Source of the DNA: JAUVPY01 sp034412795
GTDB taxonomy: Bacteria > Chloroflexota > Anaerolineae > 4572-78 > NAK82
NCBI GenBank assembly: GCA_034412795.1
Contig: DAOUMD010000034.1
Location: 1 to 64,000, forward strand
Direction: 5' to 3'
DNA length: 64,000 nt
In this document: one piece after another, positions 52,771 through 60,496 of the stretch
Layout: each line of letters starts with the position of its first letter
Numbering within the stretch: the first letter of the stretch is position 1
The notes under the pieces: generated by a model
Database searches by the model: none
The model's input: the letters and a program-made list of their open reading frames with translations, nothing else
What the model was told of the DNA's origin: nothing
Position numbers and translations under genes: made by a program

Positions 52771-53809
52771 CCCCCGGCCCCCAACTATATGCTGGGTGGG
52801 AAGCACAGGGGGAGTGGAAGAGAGCCTGGTCACTCGGGCTGGCATCCCGTTCGACGGCATCTCAGCGGCAGGGGTGCGCGGCAGGGATCCACTGGCGATG
52901 CTGAGCGCGCTGTGGGCCATGAGCCGTGGATTTTGGGGTGCACGCCAGCTAGTAGGGGCCTTTCGCCCCGACGTACTATTTGTTACCGGGGGCTATGTAT
53001 GCGTACCGGTCACACTGGCGGCACGATTGGCACATGTGCCAGTTCTCATCTATCTGCCCGATATGCAACCCGGGCTGGCGATCAAGTTCCTGGCCCGTTT
53101 CGCGGATCAGGTAGCAGTAACCGTGCCACCCGCCATGGACTATTTCAGGCCCAACCAGGCAGTTGTGACCGGCTATCCGGTCCGGCGCCAGCTTGTGGAG
53201 CGAGACGCAGTCGAGGCGCAAACGCGTCTGGGGTTGGATATTAGAAACGACAGCCTGCCGGTGCTGCTGATCTTCGGTGGCAGCCAGGGGGCACACAGTA
53301 TTAATCAGGCAGTTTGCGAAGGTATCGAGGCATTGCTGGAGGAAGCGCAAGTGATTCACATCAGTGGCCAGGGTGACGCCGAGTGGACTCAGACCCGCCG
53401 GGCATCACTGCCCGAGAGGCTGCGGGGGCGCTACCATCTGCACGCTTATCTGCACGAAGAGATGGTAGACGCGCTGCTGGGCGCCGACCTGGTCGTGTCA
53501 CGCGCAGGGGCATCTACGCTGGGCGAATTCCCGGCCGCCGAGCTACCAGCGGTGCTCGCCCCCTACCCCCACGCGGGGGCGCATCAGTGGGACAACGCCC
53601 ACTACCTGGTGGAGGCAGGCGCCGCCGTCGCCATCGCTGACGCCGACCTGGGGACGGCGCTGGTGCCAACCGTACTGAACCTGCTGGGCGATAGCAACCG
53701 CCGTACAGCAATGCGTCGGGCAGCCCATGCGCTGGCACGACCCGACGCAGCACAGCGCATCGCGGAACTGCTGGTCGACCTTGCCGGCGCACACCAAAGG
53801 GGAGAATAA
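52688..53809 (+). CDS. murG: UDP-GlcNAc:lipid I N-acetylglucosaminyltransferase MurG
   Basis: 373 residues from GTG 52688, which puts the start just before the first strand (HLMISGGGTGGHVYPALAVA) as in other MurG proteins; ATG 52697 is also possible, while a frame start at 52610 lies deep in ftsW. GT28 motifs: GGGTGGH for lipid I, LIFGGSQGAHSIN, ISGQGDAEWTQT, SRAGASTLGEFPAAELP and PYPHAGAHQWDNAHYLVEAGAAV for UDP-GlcNAc. Makes lipid II at the inner face of the membrane. The overlap with ftsW suggests coupled translation. Confidence 0.96.
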   Translation: MHLMISGGGTGGHVYPALAVADWLAIDSPRPPTICWVGSTGGVEESLVTRAGIPFDGISAAGVRGRDPLAMLSALWAMSRGFWGARQLVGAFRPDVLFVTGGYVCVPVTLAARLAHVPVLIYLPDMQPGLAIKFLARFADQVAVTVPPAMDYFRPNQAVVTGYPVRRQLVERDAVEAQTRLGLDIRNDSLPVLLIFGGSQGAHSINQAVCEGIEALLEEAQVIHISGQGDAEWTQTRRASLPERLRGRYHLHAYLHEEMVDALLGADLVVSRAGASTLGEFPAAELPAVLAPYPHAGAHQWDNAHYLVEAGAAVAIADADLGTALVPTVLNLLGDSNRRTAMRRAAHALARPDAAQRIAELLVDLAGAHQRGE

Positions 53810-53810
53810 T

Positions 53811-54482
53811 ATGAGCAATCTCACTATTCCTTATGAGACGCTGATGATCATCGTCGTTGCCTTATTTGCTCTGAGTGGCTTCCTGAGAGGCTGGTGGCGC
53901 GAGGGGATTACGACTGTCTTTTTGATCCTGCTGACCATCTTCCTCACGTCACCGGAACTGGCCGAGGATATCATCGCTTTTGTTAACGGCGTGATTGAGG
54001 CTGGCTGGAACATCCTTGTCGGCCTGCTCGAGACGGTGGGCATCGTCGAGGCGACCGTCGCCGCCACCAGCACGCCGCCTATCGTAATAAACCCCGATGA
54101 TCGCACCACGTTTGTCATCATCCTGATCGTTATGGTGCTGCTATCCTACTTCACCAGCAAGATCACACTGGGGGGGCGAACGGTTACCGCTGGTGGTCGT
54201 ATCTTCGGTGGTATATTGGGTGCCATCAACGGCTTTCTCGCATTCAACTTGGTGAAAGAGTACATTGTCGGACGCTTTTTCCCTTCGACTGGACTTTCGG
54301 CTCAAACAGCGGCACCCTCTGAGTTATCCATAGGCATTACCAACGTACCGCCCGAAAGCGTGTTTACGGACACTTCCCAGTTGCTCGTCATAGGAATTGG
54401 CGTTGTGATTCTGGCTCTACTTCTGGCCAACCGCTTGACAAGCAAAGGGAAAAGGCGTGAGCCTTGGGGTTATAAGAGTTAG
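53811..54482 (+). CDS. CvpA-like membrane protein
   Basis: 223 residues from ATG 53811, two nt after the murG stop, with GGGGAGAA upstream. Four predicted helices: YETLMIIVVALFALSGFLRG followed by WWREGITTVFLILLTIF, then FVIILIVMVLLSYFTSKITL, RIFGGILGAINGFLAFNLVK and LLVIGIGVVILALLLANRL. The pattern GFLRGWWREG near the N-terminus and GRIFGGILGAINGFL is like CvpA (colicin V production) family proteins. Its role within the wall cluster is unknown. Confidence 0.6.
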   Translation: MSNLTIPYETLMIIVVALFALSGFLRGWWREGITTVFLILLTIFLTSPELAEDIIAFVNGVIEAGWNILVGLLETVGIVEATVAATSTPPIVINPDDRTTFVIILIVMVLLSYFTSKITLGGRTVTAGGRIFGGILGAINGFLAFNLVKEYIVGRFFPSTGLSAQTAAPSELSIGITNVPPESVFTDTSQLLVIGIGVVILALLLANRLTSKGKRREPWGYKS

Positions 54483-54521
54483 GTAATTTACGGGGTTAAC
54501 TTGAGATCGGAAATCGATATT

Positions 54522-56003
54522 ATGCTGCAAGCTCGGAGAATTCATCTCATCGGTATCGGCGGGGCAGGGCTATCGGCCATCGCCACCGTGCTGCTGGAGC
54601 AAGAATACACGGTATCCGGCAGTGACCTGCAAGCGTCGCCGAGCACCGAACGTCTGGCAAATCTGGGAGCGACTGTTCACGCCAGCCACGCCGCCGCCAA
54701 TCTGGGCGAAGCTGACCTGGTTGTCGTCTCGTCCGCCGTGCCCGCCGACAATCCTGAGGTGAAAGAAGCCCACCGGCGGGGGATCCCCGTTGTCAAGCGG
54801 GCCGAGTGGCTGGGACACATGATGGCACATCAACAAGGCGTGGCCGTCGCCGGCACCCACGGCAAAACGACGACGACGGCCATGATTGCCTTTATCTTGC
54901 ATGAGGCCGGCCTGGACCCAACCTTCATCGTCGGGGGTGACATCCCCCAGTTGGGCACCAACGCCGCCGCCGGTAAAAGCGATATTTTTGTCATCGAGGC
55001 TGACGAATACGATCACACGTTCCTGGGCCTACAGCCGGAGATCGCCGTCGTCACAATAGTGGAGTGGGATCACCCCGATTGTTACCCAACAGCAGAGTTG
55101 ATGCACGGGGCCTTCCGTCAATTCATCGCATTGGTGCCGCCCGAGGGGCTATTAGTTGCTTGTGGCGATGAGCCAACTGTGCAAGGCCTAATCCGTTACT
55201 GGAAGAATGGAAGAATGGAAGAACGGAAAAATGACCAGCCTGCGGCAAGTCTACAACCTTCCAGTCTTCCAACCTTCCAGTCTTCCAACCTTCCAGCACT
55301 GACAACCTATGGCTTAAATGATGGCAACGACTGGCGAGCCTTCGATCTAAGACCCAATGCGCGCGGCGGCTACGATTTCGCGATATCCACCAGCCTTCCA
55401 GCCTTCCAGCCTTCCAACCTTCCAATTCGTCACGCCTCCACCTCCGTGCCCGGGACACATAACGTGAAAAACGCGCTGGCGGCACTGATCGTCGCCGATC
55501 GCTTGAGGGTACCCTTTGAGCAATCGACAGCCATTTTAGCCAAATTCAGGGGTGTGGAGCGCCGCTTTGAGATCAAAGGCGAAGCAGGTGGGGTTTTGGT
55601 GGTGGATGACTACGCGCATCACCCGACCGAAATCCGGGCAACGCTGGCGGCGGCGCGAACGCGCTACCCTGATCGGGAGATCTGGACCCTCTTCCAGCCG
55701 CATACCTACTCGCGTACCCGCAGCTTTTTAGACGAATTCGCGGCGGCCTTTGCCGACGCTGATCACGTGGTCGTCGTGGACATCTTCCCTGCCCGCGAGA
55801 TAGACGATGGATCGATCAGCAGCCGCGATATGGTGGCCCGAATGAGGCACCCGGACGCCCGCTACATCAGCGGGTTAGATGATGCTTCCGACTTCCTGTC
55901 CGGTCAACTGCGGCCCGGCGATGTACTTATCACCATGGGTGCAGGGGATGGTTACCGGGTGGGAGAGATGATAATCACAAAAACAAGGGATAAGGAGGAC
56001 TGA
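54522..56003 (+). CDS. murC: UDP-N-acetylmuramate-L-alanine ligase
   Basis: 493 residues from ATG 54522 (a TTG at 54501 is less likely). Motifs: IHLIGIGGAGLSAIATVL, GSDLQASPSTERLANLGA, P-loop GTHGKTTTTAMIAF, EADEYDHTFLGL, EWDHPDCYPT, and in the C-terminal domain VDDYAHHPTEIRATL and FQPHTYSRTRSFLDEF. Adds L-Ala to UDP-MurNAc. Two inserts come from CTTCCAGC-type repeats: residues ~226-258 (MEERKNDQPAASLQPSS) and ~289-302 (SLPAFQPSNLPI), both in the central domain and both keeping frame. Confidence 0.96.
   Translation: MLQARRIHLIGIGGAGLSAIATVLLEQEYTVSGSDLQASPSTERLANLGATVHASHAAANLGEADLVVVSSAVPADNPEVKEAHRRGIPVVKRAEWLGHMMAHQQGVAVAGTHGKTTTTAMIAFILHEAGLDPTFIVGGDIPQLGTNAAAGKSDIFVIEADEYDHTFLGLQPEIAVVTIVEWDHPDCYPTAELMHGAFRQFIALVPPEGLLVACGDEPTVQGLIRYWKNGRMEERKNDQPAASLQPSSLPTFQSSNLPALTTYGLNDGNDWRAFDLRPNARGGYDFAISTSLPAFQPSNLPIRHASTSVPGTHNVKNALAALIVADRLRVPFEQSTAILAKFRGVERRFEIKGEAGGVLVVDDYAHHPTEIRATLAAARTRYPDREIWTLFQPHTYSRTRSFLDEFAAAFADADHVVVVDIFPAREIDDGSISSRDMVARMRHPDARYISGLDDASDFLSGQLRPGDVLITMGAGDGYRVGEMIITKTRDKED
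55198..55296. repeat. Inverted GGAAGAAT / CTTCCAGT arrays inside murC
   Basis: Left arm 55198-55231 (TGGAAGAA units) and right arm 55252-55296 (CCTTCCAG, TCTTCCAA units) in opposite orientation. Same family as the array at 27771-27917. Confidence 0.9.
55389..55427. repeat. CAGCCTTC array inside murC
   Basis: Units CAGCCTTC three times, then CAACCTTC. Codes SLPAFQPSNLPI. A second site of the same repeat family within one gene. Confidence 0.85.
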
Positions 56004-56007
56004 AAAC

Positions 56008-56730
56008 ACGACGGTCTCACGGAAAGTCACGCTTCGCAGGTGGGCACGCCCACTGTTTTTAAGCTGGGTTGCGCTGTGTTTGGTTGGCAAGGGGCTCAGC
56101 CTGAGTCACGAAGAGCAATTCTCGGACGTTTCGACTTCGCCAACCGAACGTGTGGTACAGCTACGATGTGCCCCTCTGCCCTCAGTACTGCGGCGGGTCG
56201 CAGTTCATTGCTGGTTCGTCGCTTATGCCCCTGATGAAACATCGTGGCATCGCTGGGAGGTCTGGCAGAAGCCCGACGCGGGTGGGACAAGTTGGGGACA
56301 CGTTCACAGAGACCTGACACACCCCGATTCGGGAGTAGGCGGAGGACCGTATCGGACTCAAAGGGAGTGGCGTGGCGAAGTTGCAGAGAAAATCTATTCA
56401 GTTCTTAGTGCGCCATCCCAATATCCTTACCGAGACACTTATCGAGCGTGGCCTGGTCCCAACAGCAATACCTATGTTGCCTGGGTCTTGAGAAAATCCA
56501 AGGCAACGGCTGACCTGCACCCAATGGCTATTGGAAAGGATTACCTTGGTATAGTCGGATTCGGTGTTACGACTACCCAAACTGGTATCCAGGCTGAAAG
56601 CCCCCTGTTAGGGCTTAAGCTGGGACTATTTGATGGGCTAGAAGTGCATGTTCTAGGCCTGACATTAGGTCTTGACATTTGGCCGCCTGCGACCAAGTCA
56701 CCATTCGGGAGACTTGGCTTCGCTGAGTAA
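56008..56730 (+). CDS. DUF3750-family protein (start uncertain)
   Basis: About 240 residues. Matches DUF3750 by AVHCWFVAYAP, HRWEVWQKP, YRAWPGPNSNTYVAWVLRK, AIGKDYLG and LEVHVLGLTLGLDIWPP. An N-terminal hydrophobic stretch (RPLFLSWVALCLVGKGLSL) looks like a membrane anchor. The frame is open from 55975 but has no ATG or GTG there. AAGGAGG at 55992-55998 stands nine bases before an ACG at 56008, while the first ordinary start in frame (TTG 56080) has no ribosome binding site and would cut the anchor. So either an ACG start, a lost start codon, or translation from 56080. Function unknown; embedded in the dcw cluster. Confidence 0.65.
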   Translation, partial: TTVSRKVTLRRWARPLFLSWVALCLVGKGLSLSHEEQFSDVSTSPTERVVQLRCAPLPSVLRRVAVHCWFVAYAPDETSWHRWEVWQKPDAGGTSWGHVHRDLTHPDSGVGGGPYRTQREWRGEVAEKIYSVLSAPSQYPYRDTYRAWPGPNSNTYVAWVLRKSKATADLHPMAIGKDYLGIVGFGVTTTQTGIQAESPLLGLKLGLFDGLEVHVLGLTLGLDIWPPATKSPFGRLGFAE

Positions 56731-56783
56731 CAGATGCCGACAAAACACGACACCGCAGGATCAACCCTGATCCTACACGCCAG

Positions 56784-57032
56784 ATGGCTTTACGGCCAAC
56801 ACTGGTTGATAACCTACTCGGAATGACAACAATGACAGAGATTATAGAACAATTGGAACAACCACAAATTCTTGAGGAATCTGGCGAGACTTATTCGGGG
56901 TTAGAGGCCAGGCACAGGACAAAAGTCGCTCAGGGAGACAGGACGCACCCACAGTGGAACACAGACTCCAGTCTGGTAGTCGACGAATTATTGGTCCGTC
57001 GCATTATAACGGCTCTGACAACTGAGGAGTAA
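56784..57032 (+). CDS. Hypothetical small protein, 82 aa
   Basis: Not recognised. Acidic and soluble (TEIIEQLEQPQILEESGETY; HPQWNTDSSLVVDELLVRRI). Neither start (ATG 56784, or ATG 56823 giving 69 aa) has a convincing ribosome binding site. It ends 8 nt before murB, with its last codons forming the GAGGAG that probably serves murB. It fills most of the 310-nt gap between the DUF3750 gene and murB, so may be real but weakly supported. Confidence 0.35.
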   Translation: MALRPTLVDNLLGMTTMTEIIEQLEQPQILEESGETYSGLEARHRTKVAQGDRTHPQWNTDSSLVVDELLVRRIITALTTEE

Positions 57033-57040
57033 CAAGTGCT

Positions 57041-58027
57041 GTGAAACCTCTTCTCTCACCCGACATCGACGAACTGGCCGATGACCTGCGCAACCGCTTC
57101 GGCCAACGACTGCGACGCGACGAATCGTTAGCAGACCATACTACCTTGCGCGTGGGTGGGCCGGCCGACCTATGGCTGACTGTGTCTACTCTGGACAAAC
57201 TGATCGAGGCCACAACACTGGCCTGGGAACATCGTGTTCCCGTCTACCTGTTGGGGAGTGGCGCTAACATACTGGTCAGCGACCGAGGTATACGAGGACT
57301 GGTGATTCAGAATCGATGTCAGCAAGTTACCTTACCCCAAACGGGGGACGAGGTGAGTGACCCGCCGCACTTGATCGTTGAGTCAGGCGTAATCTTGCCC
57401 TCACTGGCCCACCGGCTGGCCCACCAGGGGCTGAGTGGGTTGGAATGGGCGGTCGGTATCCCAGGAACAATCGGCGGGGCGGTGGTGAATAATGCGGGGG
57501 CCTACGGCTCTTCAATGGCCGACTGTCTGATCCGCGCCGAACTGTACGCGCCTGCCAACCACCGACGCGAATGGCACCTGGTCAATTGGTTTGAGTACGA
57601 GTATCGCTCGAGCCGGCTAAAGCGGCTGGCCGCTGCAGGGGCCAGAGAGAACGGAGAACAATTCGTAGTTTTACAGGCTGAGTTGGGGCTAAGTCGCAAG
57701 TCGCCAGCGGAAATTGAAAACCAGATGGCGGTCTACAACGCCCAGCGACGGGCAACCCAGCCGCCAGGCGCGAGCATCGGCAGTATGTTCAAGAATCCGC
57801 CGGGCGATTACGCAGGTCGCCTCATCGAATCCGCCGGGCTGAAAGGAACACAAATTGGTGGCGCGCAAATCTCACCCGTTCACGCTAATTTCTTCGTCAA
57901 CCGTAGGCAGGCCAAAGCCGCTGACTTCGCCACCTTGACCGACCTGGCGCGCGAGACCGTGAAAGCGAGGTTTGGCATTGAACTTGAACTGGAAATCGAG
58001 AGAATTGGAGATTGGGGAAACGGATAG
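57041..58027 (+). CDS. murB: UDP-N-acetylenolpyruvoylglucosamine reductase
   Basis: 328 residues from GTG 57041 with GAGGAG 11 nt upstream. FAD-binding ADHTTLRVGGPADLWL, LLGSGANILVSDRGIRGLVI, GLSGLEWAVGIPGTIGGAVV and NAGAYGSSMADCL; substrate domain YEYRSSRLK and the catalytic Ser in GASIGSMFKNPPGDYAG, then GLKGTQIGGAQISPVHANF. Reduces UDP-GlcNAc-enolpyruvate to UDP-MurNAc. Confidence 0.97.
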   Translation: MKPLLSPDIDELADDLRNRFGQRLRRDESLADHTTLRVGGPADLWLTVSTLDKLIEATTLAWEHRVPVYLLGSGANILVSDRGIRGLVIQNRCQQVTLPQTGDEVSDPPHLIVESGVILPSLAHRLAHQGLSGLEWAVGIPGTIGGAVVNNAGAYGSSMADCLIRAELYAPANHRREWHLVNWFEYEYRSSRLKRLAAAGARENGEQFVVLQAELGLSRKSPAEIENQMAVYNAQRRATQPPGASIGSMFKNPPGDYAGRLIESAGLKGTQIGGAQISPVHANFFVNRRQAKAADFATLTDLARETVKARFGIELELEIERIGDWGNG

Positions 58028-58137
58028 CCGGGTACAGACCAACAGGATGGGATGGATACGATTGGCTCTATACATGGTCGTAAGCCTGGCGTTACTGCTG
58101 GCCCTGGCAACACTTCCGCACCCATGGTAGAAATACG

Positions 58138-58229
58138 GTATCTTCTCAAAATGTAGGGGCGGACCCTTGTGGTCGCCCCGTTGGGCAGGCGCGAGGCACT
58201 GCCCTTACCCCGAATTATTGAGAAGATAC
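58138..58229. mobile_element. 92-bp MITE-like element between murB and ddl
   Basis: Perfect 12-bp terminal inverted repeats GTATCTTCTCAA (58138-58149) and TTGAGAAGATAC (58218-58229). Flanks GAAATACG (58130-58137) and GAAATATG (58230-58237) look like an 8-bp target duplication with one change. The inside holds a GGGGCGGACC...GGTCGCCCC hairpin and GGGCAGG...CTGCCC. No coding capacity. Confidence 0.7.
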
Positions 58230-58258
58230 GAAATATGGTACGTATGGAATAGAGCGTC

Positions 58259-59395
58259 ATGATCAAACGCAAAATTCGTGTTGGGATCCTCTTCGGCGGG
58301 CGTTCGGGTGAGCACGAGGTAAGCCTGACCTCTGCCCAGGGAATCATGAATGCCATCGACAAAGACAAATACGAAGTGGTGCCCATCGGGATTACCAAAG
58401 AGGGACGCTGGATGGTCGGGGGTGACCCTATGCGAGCGCTACGTGCCGCGGCAGACATGCCGCCGGTCCTGGCCGCTATTGCTGAGGAAGAGCCCGAAAT
58501 CCAGACTGTCCTGGTACCGCTCGAACCGGGTCCCAGCGCTCTAGCCACGGCCGACGCGGCCCTGGAGGTGGACGTGATCTTACCCGTGCTCCACGGCCCC
58601 CACGGCGAAGACGGCACGGTGCAAGGCCTCCTGGAACTGGCAGGACTGCCCTACGTTGGCGCCGGGGTCACGGCCAGTGCGGTGGGCATGGACAAAGCCA
58701 TCGCCAAAGACGTCTTCCACACCCACGGCCTGCCGGTCCTCCCCTACCACGTGGTCTTGCGCAAAACCTGGCAGAGGCACCCGGCCGGAACAGTCACCCT
58801 GTGTGAAAAGACGCTACGCTACCCCATGTTTACCAAGCCCGCCAACCTGGGATCGAGCGTTGGGGTGAGCAAAGCCCGTAATCAGGACGAGTTGATGGCC
58901 GGCCTGGACGAAGCAGCTCGCTTTGATCGTAAGCTCATCGTCGAACAAGGTATCCAGGCGCGGGAGATCGAAGTCAGCGTATTAGGTAACGATGACCCTA
59001 TCGCCTCGGTACCAGGCGAGATCATCCCTTCGCGCGAGTTTTACAGCTACGCCGCCAAGTATGTTGACGACGCTTCGGACCTGCTCATCCCGGCTCCCAT
59101 CACAGACGAGCAGACCGAAAAGATCCGGGAGCTGGCCATCCAGGCATACATGGCCATCGATTGCGCCGGCATGGCCCGTGTTGATTTCCTGATGGACGCG
59201 TCAACGGATGAAATCTGGCTCAACGAACTCAACACTATCCCCGGCTTCACGCCGATTAGTATGTATCCCAAGCTGTGGGAAGCGACCGGCATCAGCTACA
59301 CCGACTTGATCGATCGGCTGATTCAACTGGCTCTTGAGCGCCACGAGGACAAGGGGCGCTCGGAAACGTCGTTCGACGTGTCTACAGCGACGTAA
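58259..59395 (+). CDS. ddl: D-alanine-D-alanine ligase
   Basis: 378 residues. IRVGILFGGRSGEHEVSLTSAQ at the N-terminus, HGPHGEDGTVQGLLELAGLPYVG given by its ends HGPHGEDG and LPYVGAGV, MDKAIAKDVF, ATP-grasp KPANLGSSVGVSKA, VEQGIQAREIEVSVLG, and metal-binding ARVDFLMD with WLNELNTIPGFTPISMYPKL. Makes D-Ala-D-Ala for MurF. Its stop overlaps the left 9-bp duplication of the next MITE-like element. Confidence 0.97.
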   Translation: MIKRKIRVGILFGGRSGEHEVSLTSAQGIMNAIDKDKYEVVPIGITKEGRWMVGGDPMRALRAAADMPPVLAAIAEEEPEIQTVLVPLEPGPSALATADAALEVDVILPVLHGPHGEDGTVQGLLELAGLPYVGAGVTASAVGMDKAIAKDVFHTHGLPVLPYHVVLRKTWQRHPAGTVTLCEKTLRYPMFTKPANLGSSVGVSKARNQDELMAGLDEAARFDRKLIVEQGIQAREIEVSVLGNDDPIASVPGEIIPSREFYSYAAKYVDDASDLLIPAPITDEQTEKIRELAIQAYMAIDCAGMARVDFLMDASTDEIWLNELNTIPGFTPISMYPKLWEATGISYTDLIDRLIQLALERHEDKGRSETSFDVSTAT

Positions 59396-59403
59396 AGAAA
59401 AAG

Positions 59404-59504
59404 GCTCATGTTCAGAACAAGTGACAGTATGGTGAGATACAATGAATAGACTTTCCCAAATTTGCTTCTGCTTTCGTACGTTTGCACTTGTTCTGAATAT
59501 GAGC
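59404..59504. mobile_element. 101-bp MITE-like element between ddl and ftsQ
   Basis: 20-bp terminal inverted repeats GCTCATGTTCAGAACAAGTG (59404-59423) and CACTTGTTCTGAATATGAGC (59485-59504), 19 of 20 matching. The 9-mer AAGAAAAAG stands on both sides (59395-59403 and 59506-59514), an apparent target-site duplication. Non-coding interior. Terminal repeats differ from the element at 58138, so a different family. Confidence 0.8.
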
Positions 59505-59527
59505 TAAGAAAAAGAGGATCTTTGAAC

Positions 59528-60316
59528 GTGGCCCGGAGACGAAATGGCCGCCGCTCACAGAGGCGGCTTGGCAGACAATATCCCAGCAGCGCCCGGCGCG
59601 TGCGCTTCGCCCTGACGCCTGTACCTGGCCGGTGGCAAGCAACGGTCTCGCGGCTGGTTGCCGCCCTACTGCTGGCTTTTGCGGTCTGGGTCATTTACGC
59701 CATCTTCAACTCGTCCAACTTCTACGTGTATGGCATAGAGGTGCAGGGCAACACCACGGTAACCACCGAGGAGGTTTATTCGACCAGTGGACTGGAAGGG
59801 CTGAGTGTCTTTTGGGTGGACCCGGCGGCCGTGGCCAGACGAGTGGAGACGCTGTCCAATGTGAGATTGGCCCACGTGAAGGTGCGCTTGCCGGCCAGGG
59901 TGATCATCACCGTTGAGGAACGAACACCCGTGATCTTGTGGCAAACCGGCGACGCCCGGTGGTGGGTCGATGCTGAAGGGGTCATTTTCCCCCCCCGCGC
60001 CGACCTGTCCAACGCCTTGACCATCATCGACACCGATGCTCAGCCGGTCTCGCCCGGCGAAGCGCTCGATCCTAGCATTATAGAAACGGCCCAGTCGCTG
60101 CGCCGGCTGCTGCCTGAGTTGCCGGTGATGAACTACTCGCGCGCTACGGGCATCAGTTTCACAACCGGAGAAGGCTGGCCCGTTTACCTGGGAGACGGTC
60201 ACGATATGGACGCCAAGCTAACCATCCTGGTCAACCTGCGCAAAGACCTGATGGCGCGTGGCGTCACACCCAAGTTCATCGACGTGAGATTTGTGGAGAG
60301 GCCGTTTTACAAGTAG
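59528..60316 (+). CDS. ftsQ: Cell division protein FtsQ/DivIB
   Basis: 262 residues from GTG 59528, with GAGG ten bases upstream (TTG 59522 possible). A very basic cytoplasmic tail (ARRRNGRRSQRRLGRQ), one helix (LVAALLLAFAVWVIYAIF), then the POTRA domain starting VYGIEVQGNTTVTTEEVYST, followed by the FtsQ beta domain (NVRLAHVKVRLPARVIITVEE given by its ends NVRLAHV and VIITVEERTPVI) and WWVDAEGVIFPPR. Recruits later divisome proteins. The right-hand duplication of the upstream MITE lies next to its ribosome binding site. Confidence 0.93.
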   Translation: MARRRNGRRSQRRLGRQYPSSARRVRFALTPVPGRWQATVSRLVAALLLAFAVWVIYAIFNSSNFYVYGIEVQGNTTVTTEEVYSTSGLEGLSVFWVDPAAVARRVETLSNVRLAHVKVRLPARVIITVEERTPVILWQTGDARWWVDAEGVIFPPRADLSNALTIIDTDAQPVSPGEALDPSIIETAQSLRRLLPELPVMNYSRATGISFTTGEGWPVYLGDGHDMDAKLTILVNLRKDLMARGVTPKFIDVRFVERPFYK

Positions 60317-60319
60317 CCT

Positions 60320-60343
60320 GTTACCTATTACCTATCATTACCT
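60320..60343. repeat. TTACCTA-type short repeat after ftsQ
   Basis: Three TTACCTA/TTACCT words (7-8 nt spacing) directly after the ftsQ stop; same style as the other short-period repeats but intergenic. Confidence 0.5.
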
Positions 60344-60388
60344 GCTCAATTTTAAGGTGATACATACTAGATATAGTGGTATAACCCC

Positions 60389-60417
60389 TTGTCAAATACT
60401 AGAAATTGTGGTAAACT
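60389..60417 (+). promoter_or_regulatory. ftsA(-ftsZ) promoter with duplicated upstream word
   Basis: TTGTCA (60389-60394), 17-bp spacer, TAAACT (60412-60417). The word ATACTAG-N4-GTGGTA occurs twice, at about 60364-60381 and 60396-60413, overlapping the promoter spacer; a possible operator pair. The 80-nt leader that follows holds a hairpin CCCTTTATAAG / CTTATAAAAGGG and a second CCCT/AGGG stem before GGAGG. Confidence 0.5.
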
Positions 60418-60496
60418 GGAAGTTGCCCCCTTTATAAGGACTCTTATAAAAGGGCCCTATATAAGGGCAGCGACCACCGCAGGGTGGAGGTAAAGC

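Noticed and set aside
56040..56234. 64-codon ORF near the start of the DUF3750 gene
   Set aside because: Different frame from DUF3750 with no features.
58047..58130. Small hydrophobic ORF of 27 codons (ATG 58047) between murB and ddl
   Set aside because: One possible membrane segment but no ribosome binding site, and it ends at the flank of the MITE-like element; not enough to call a gene.
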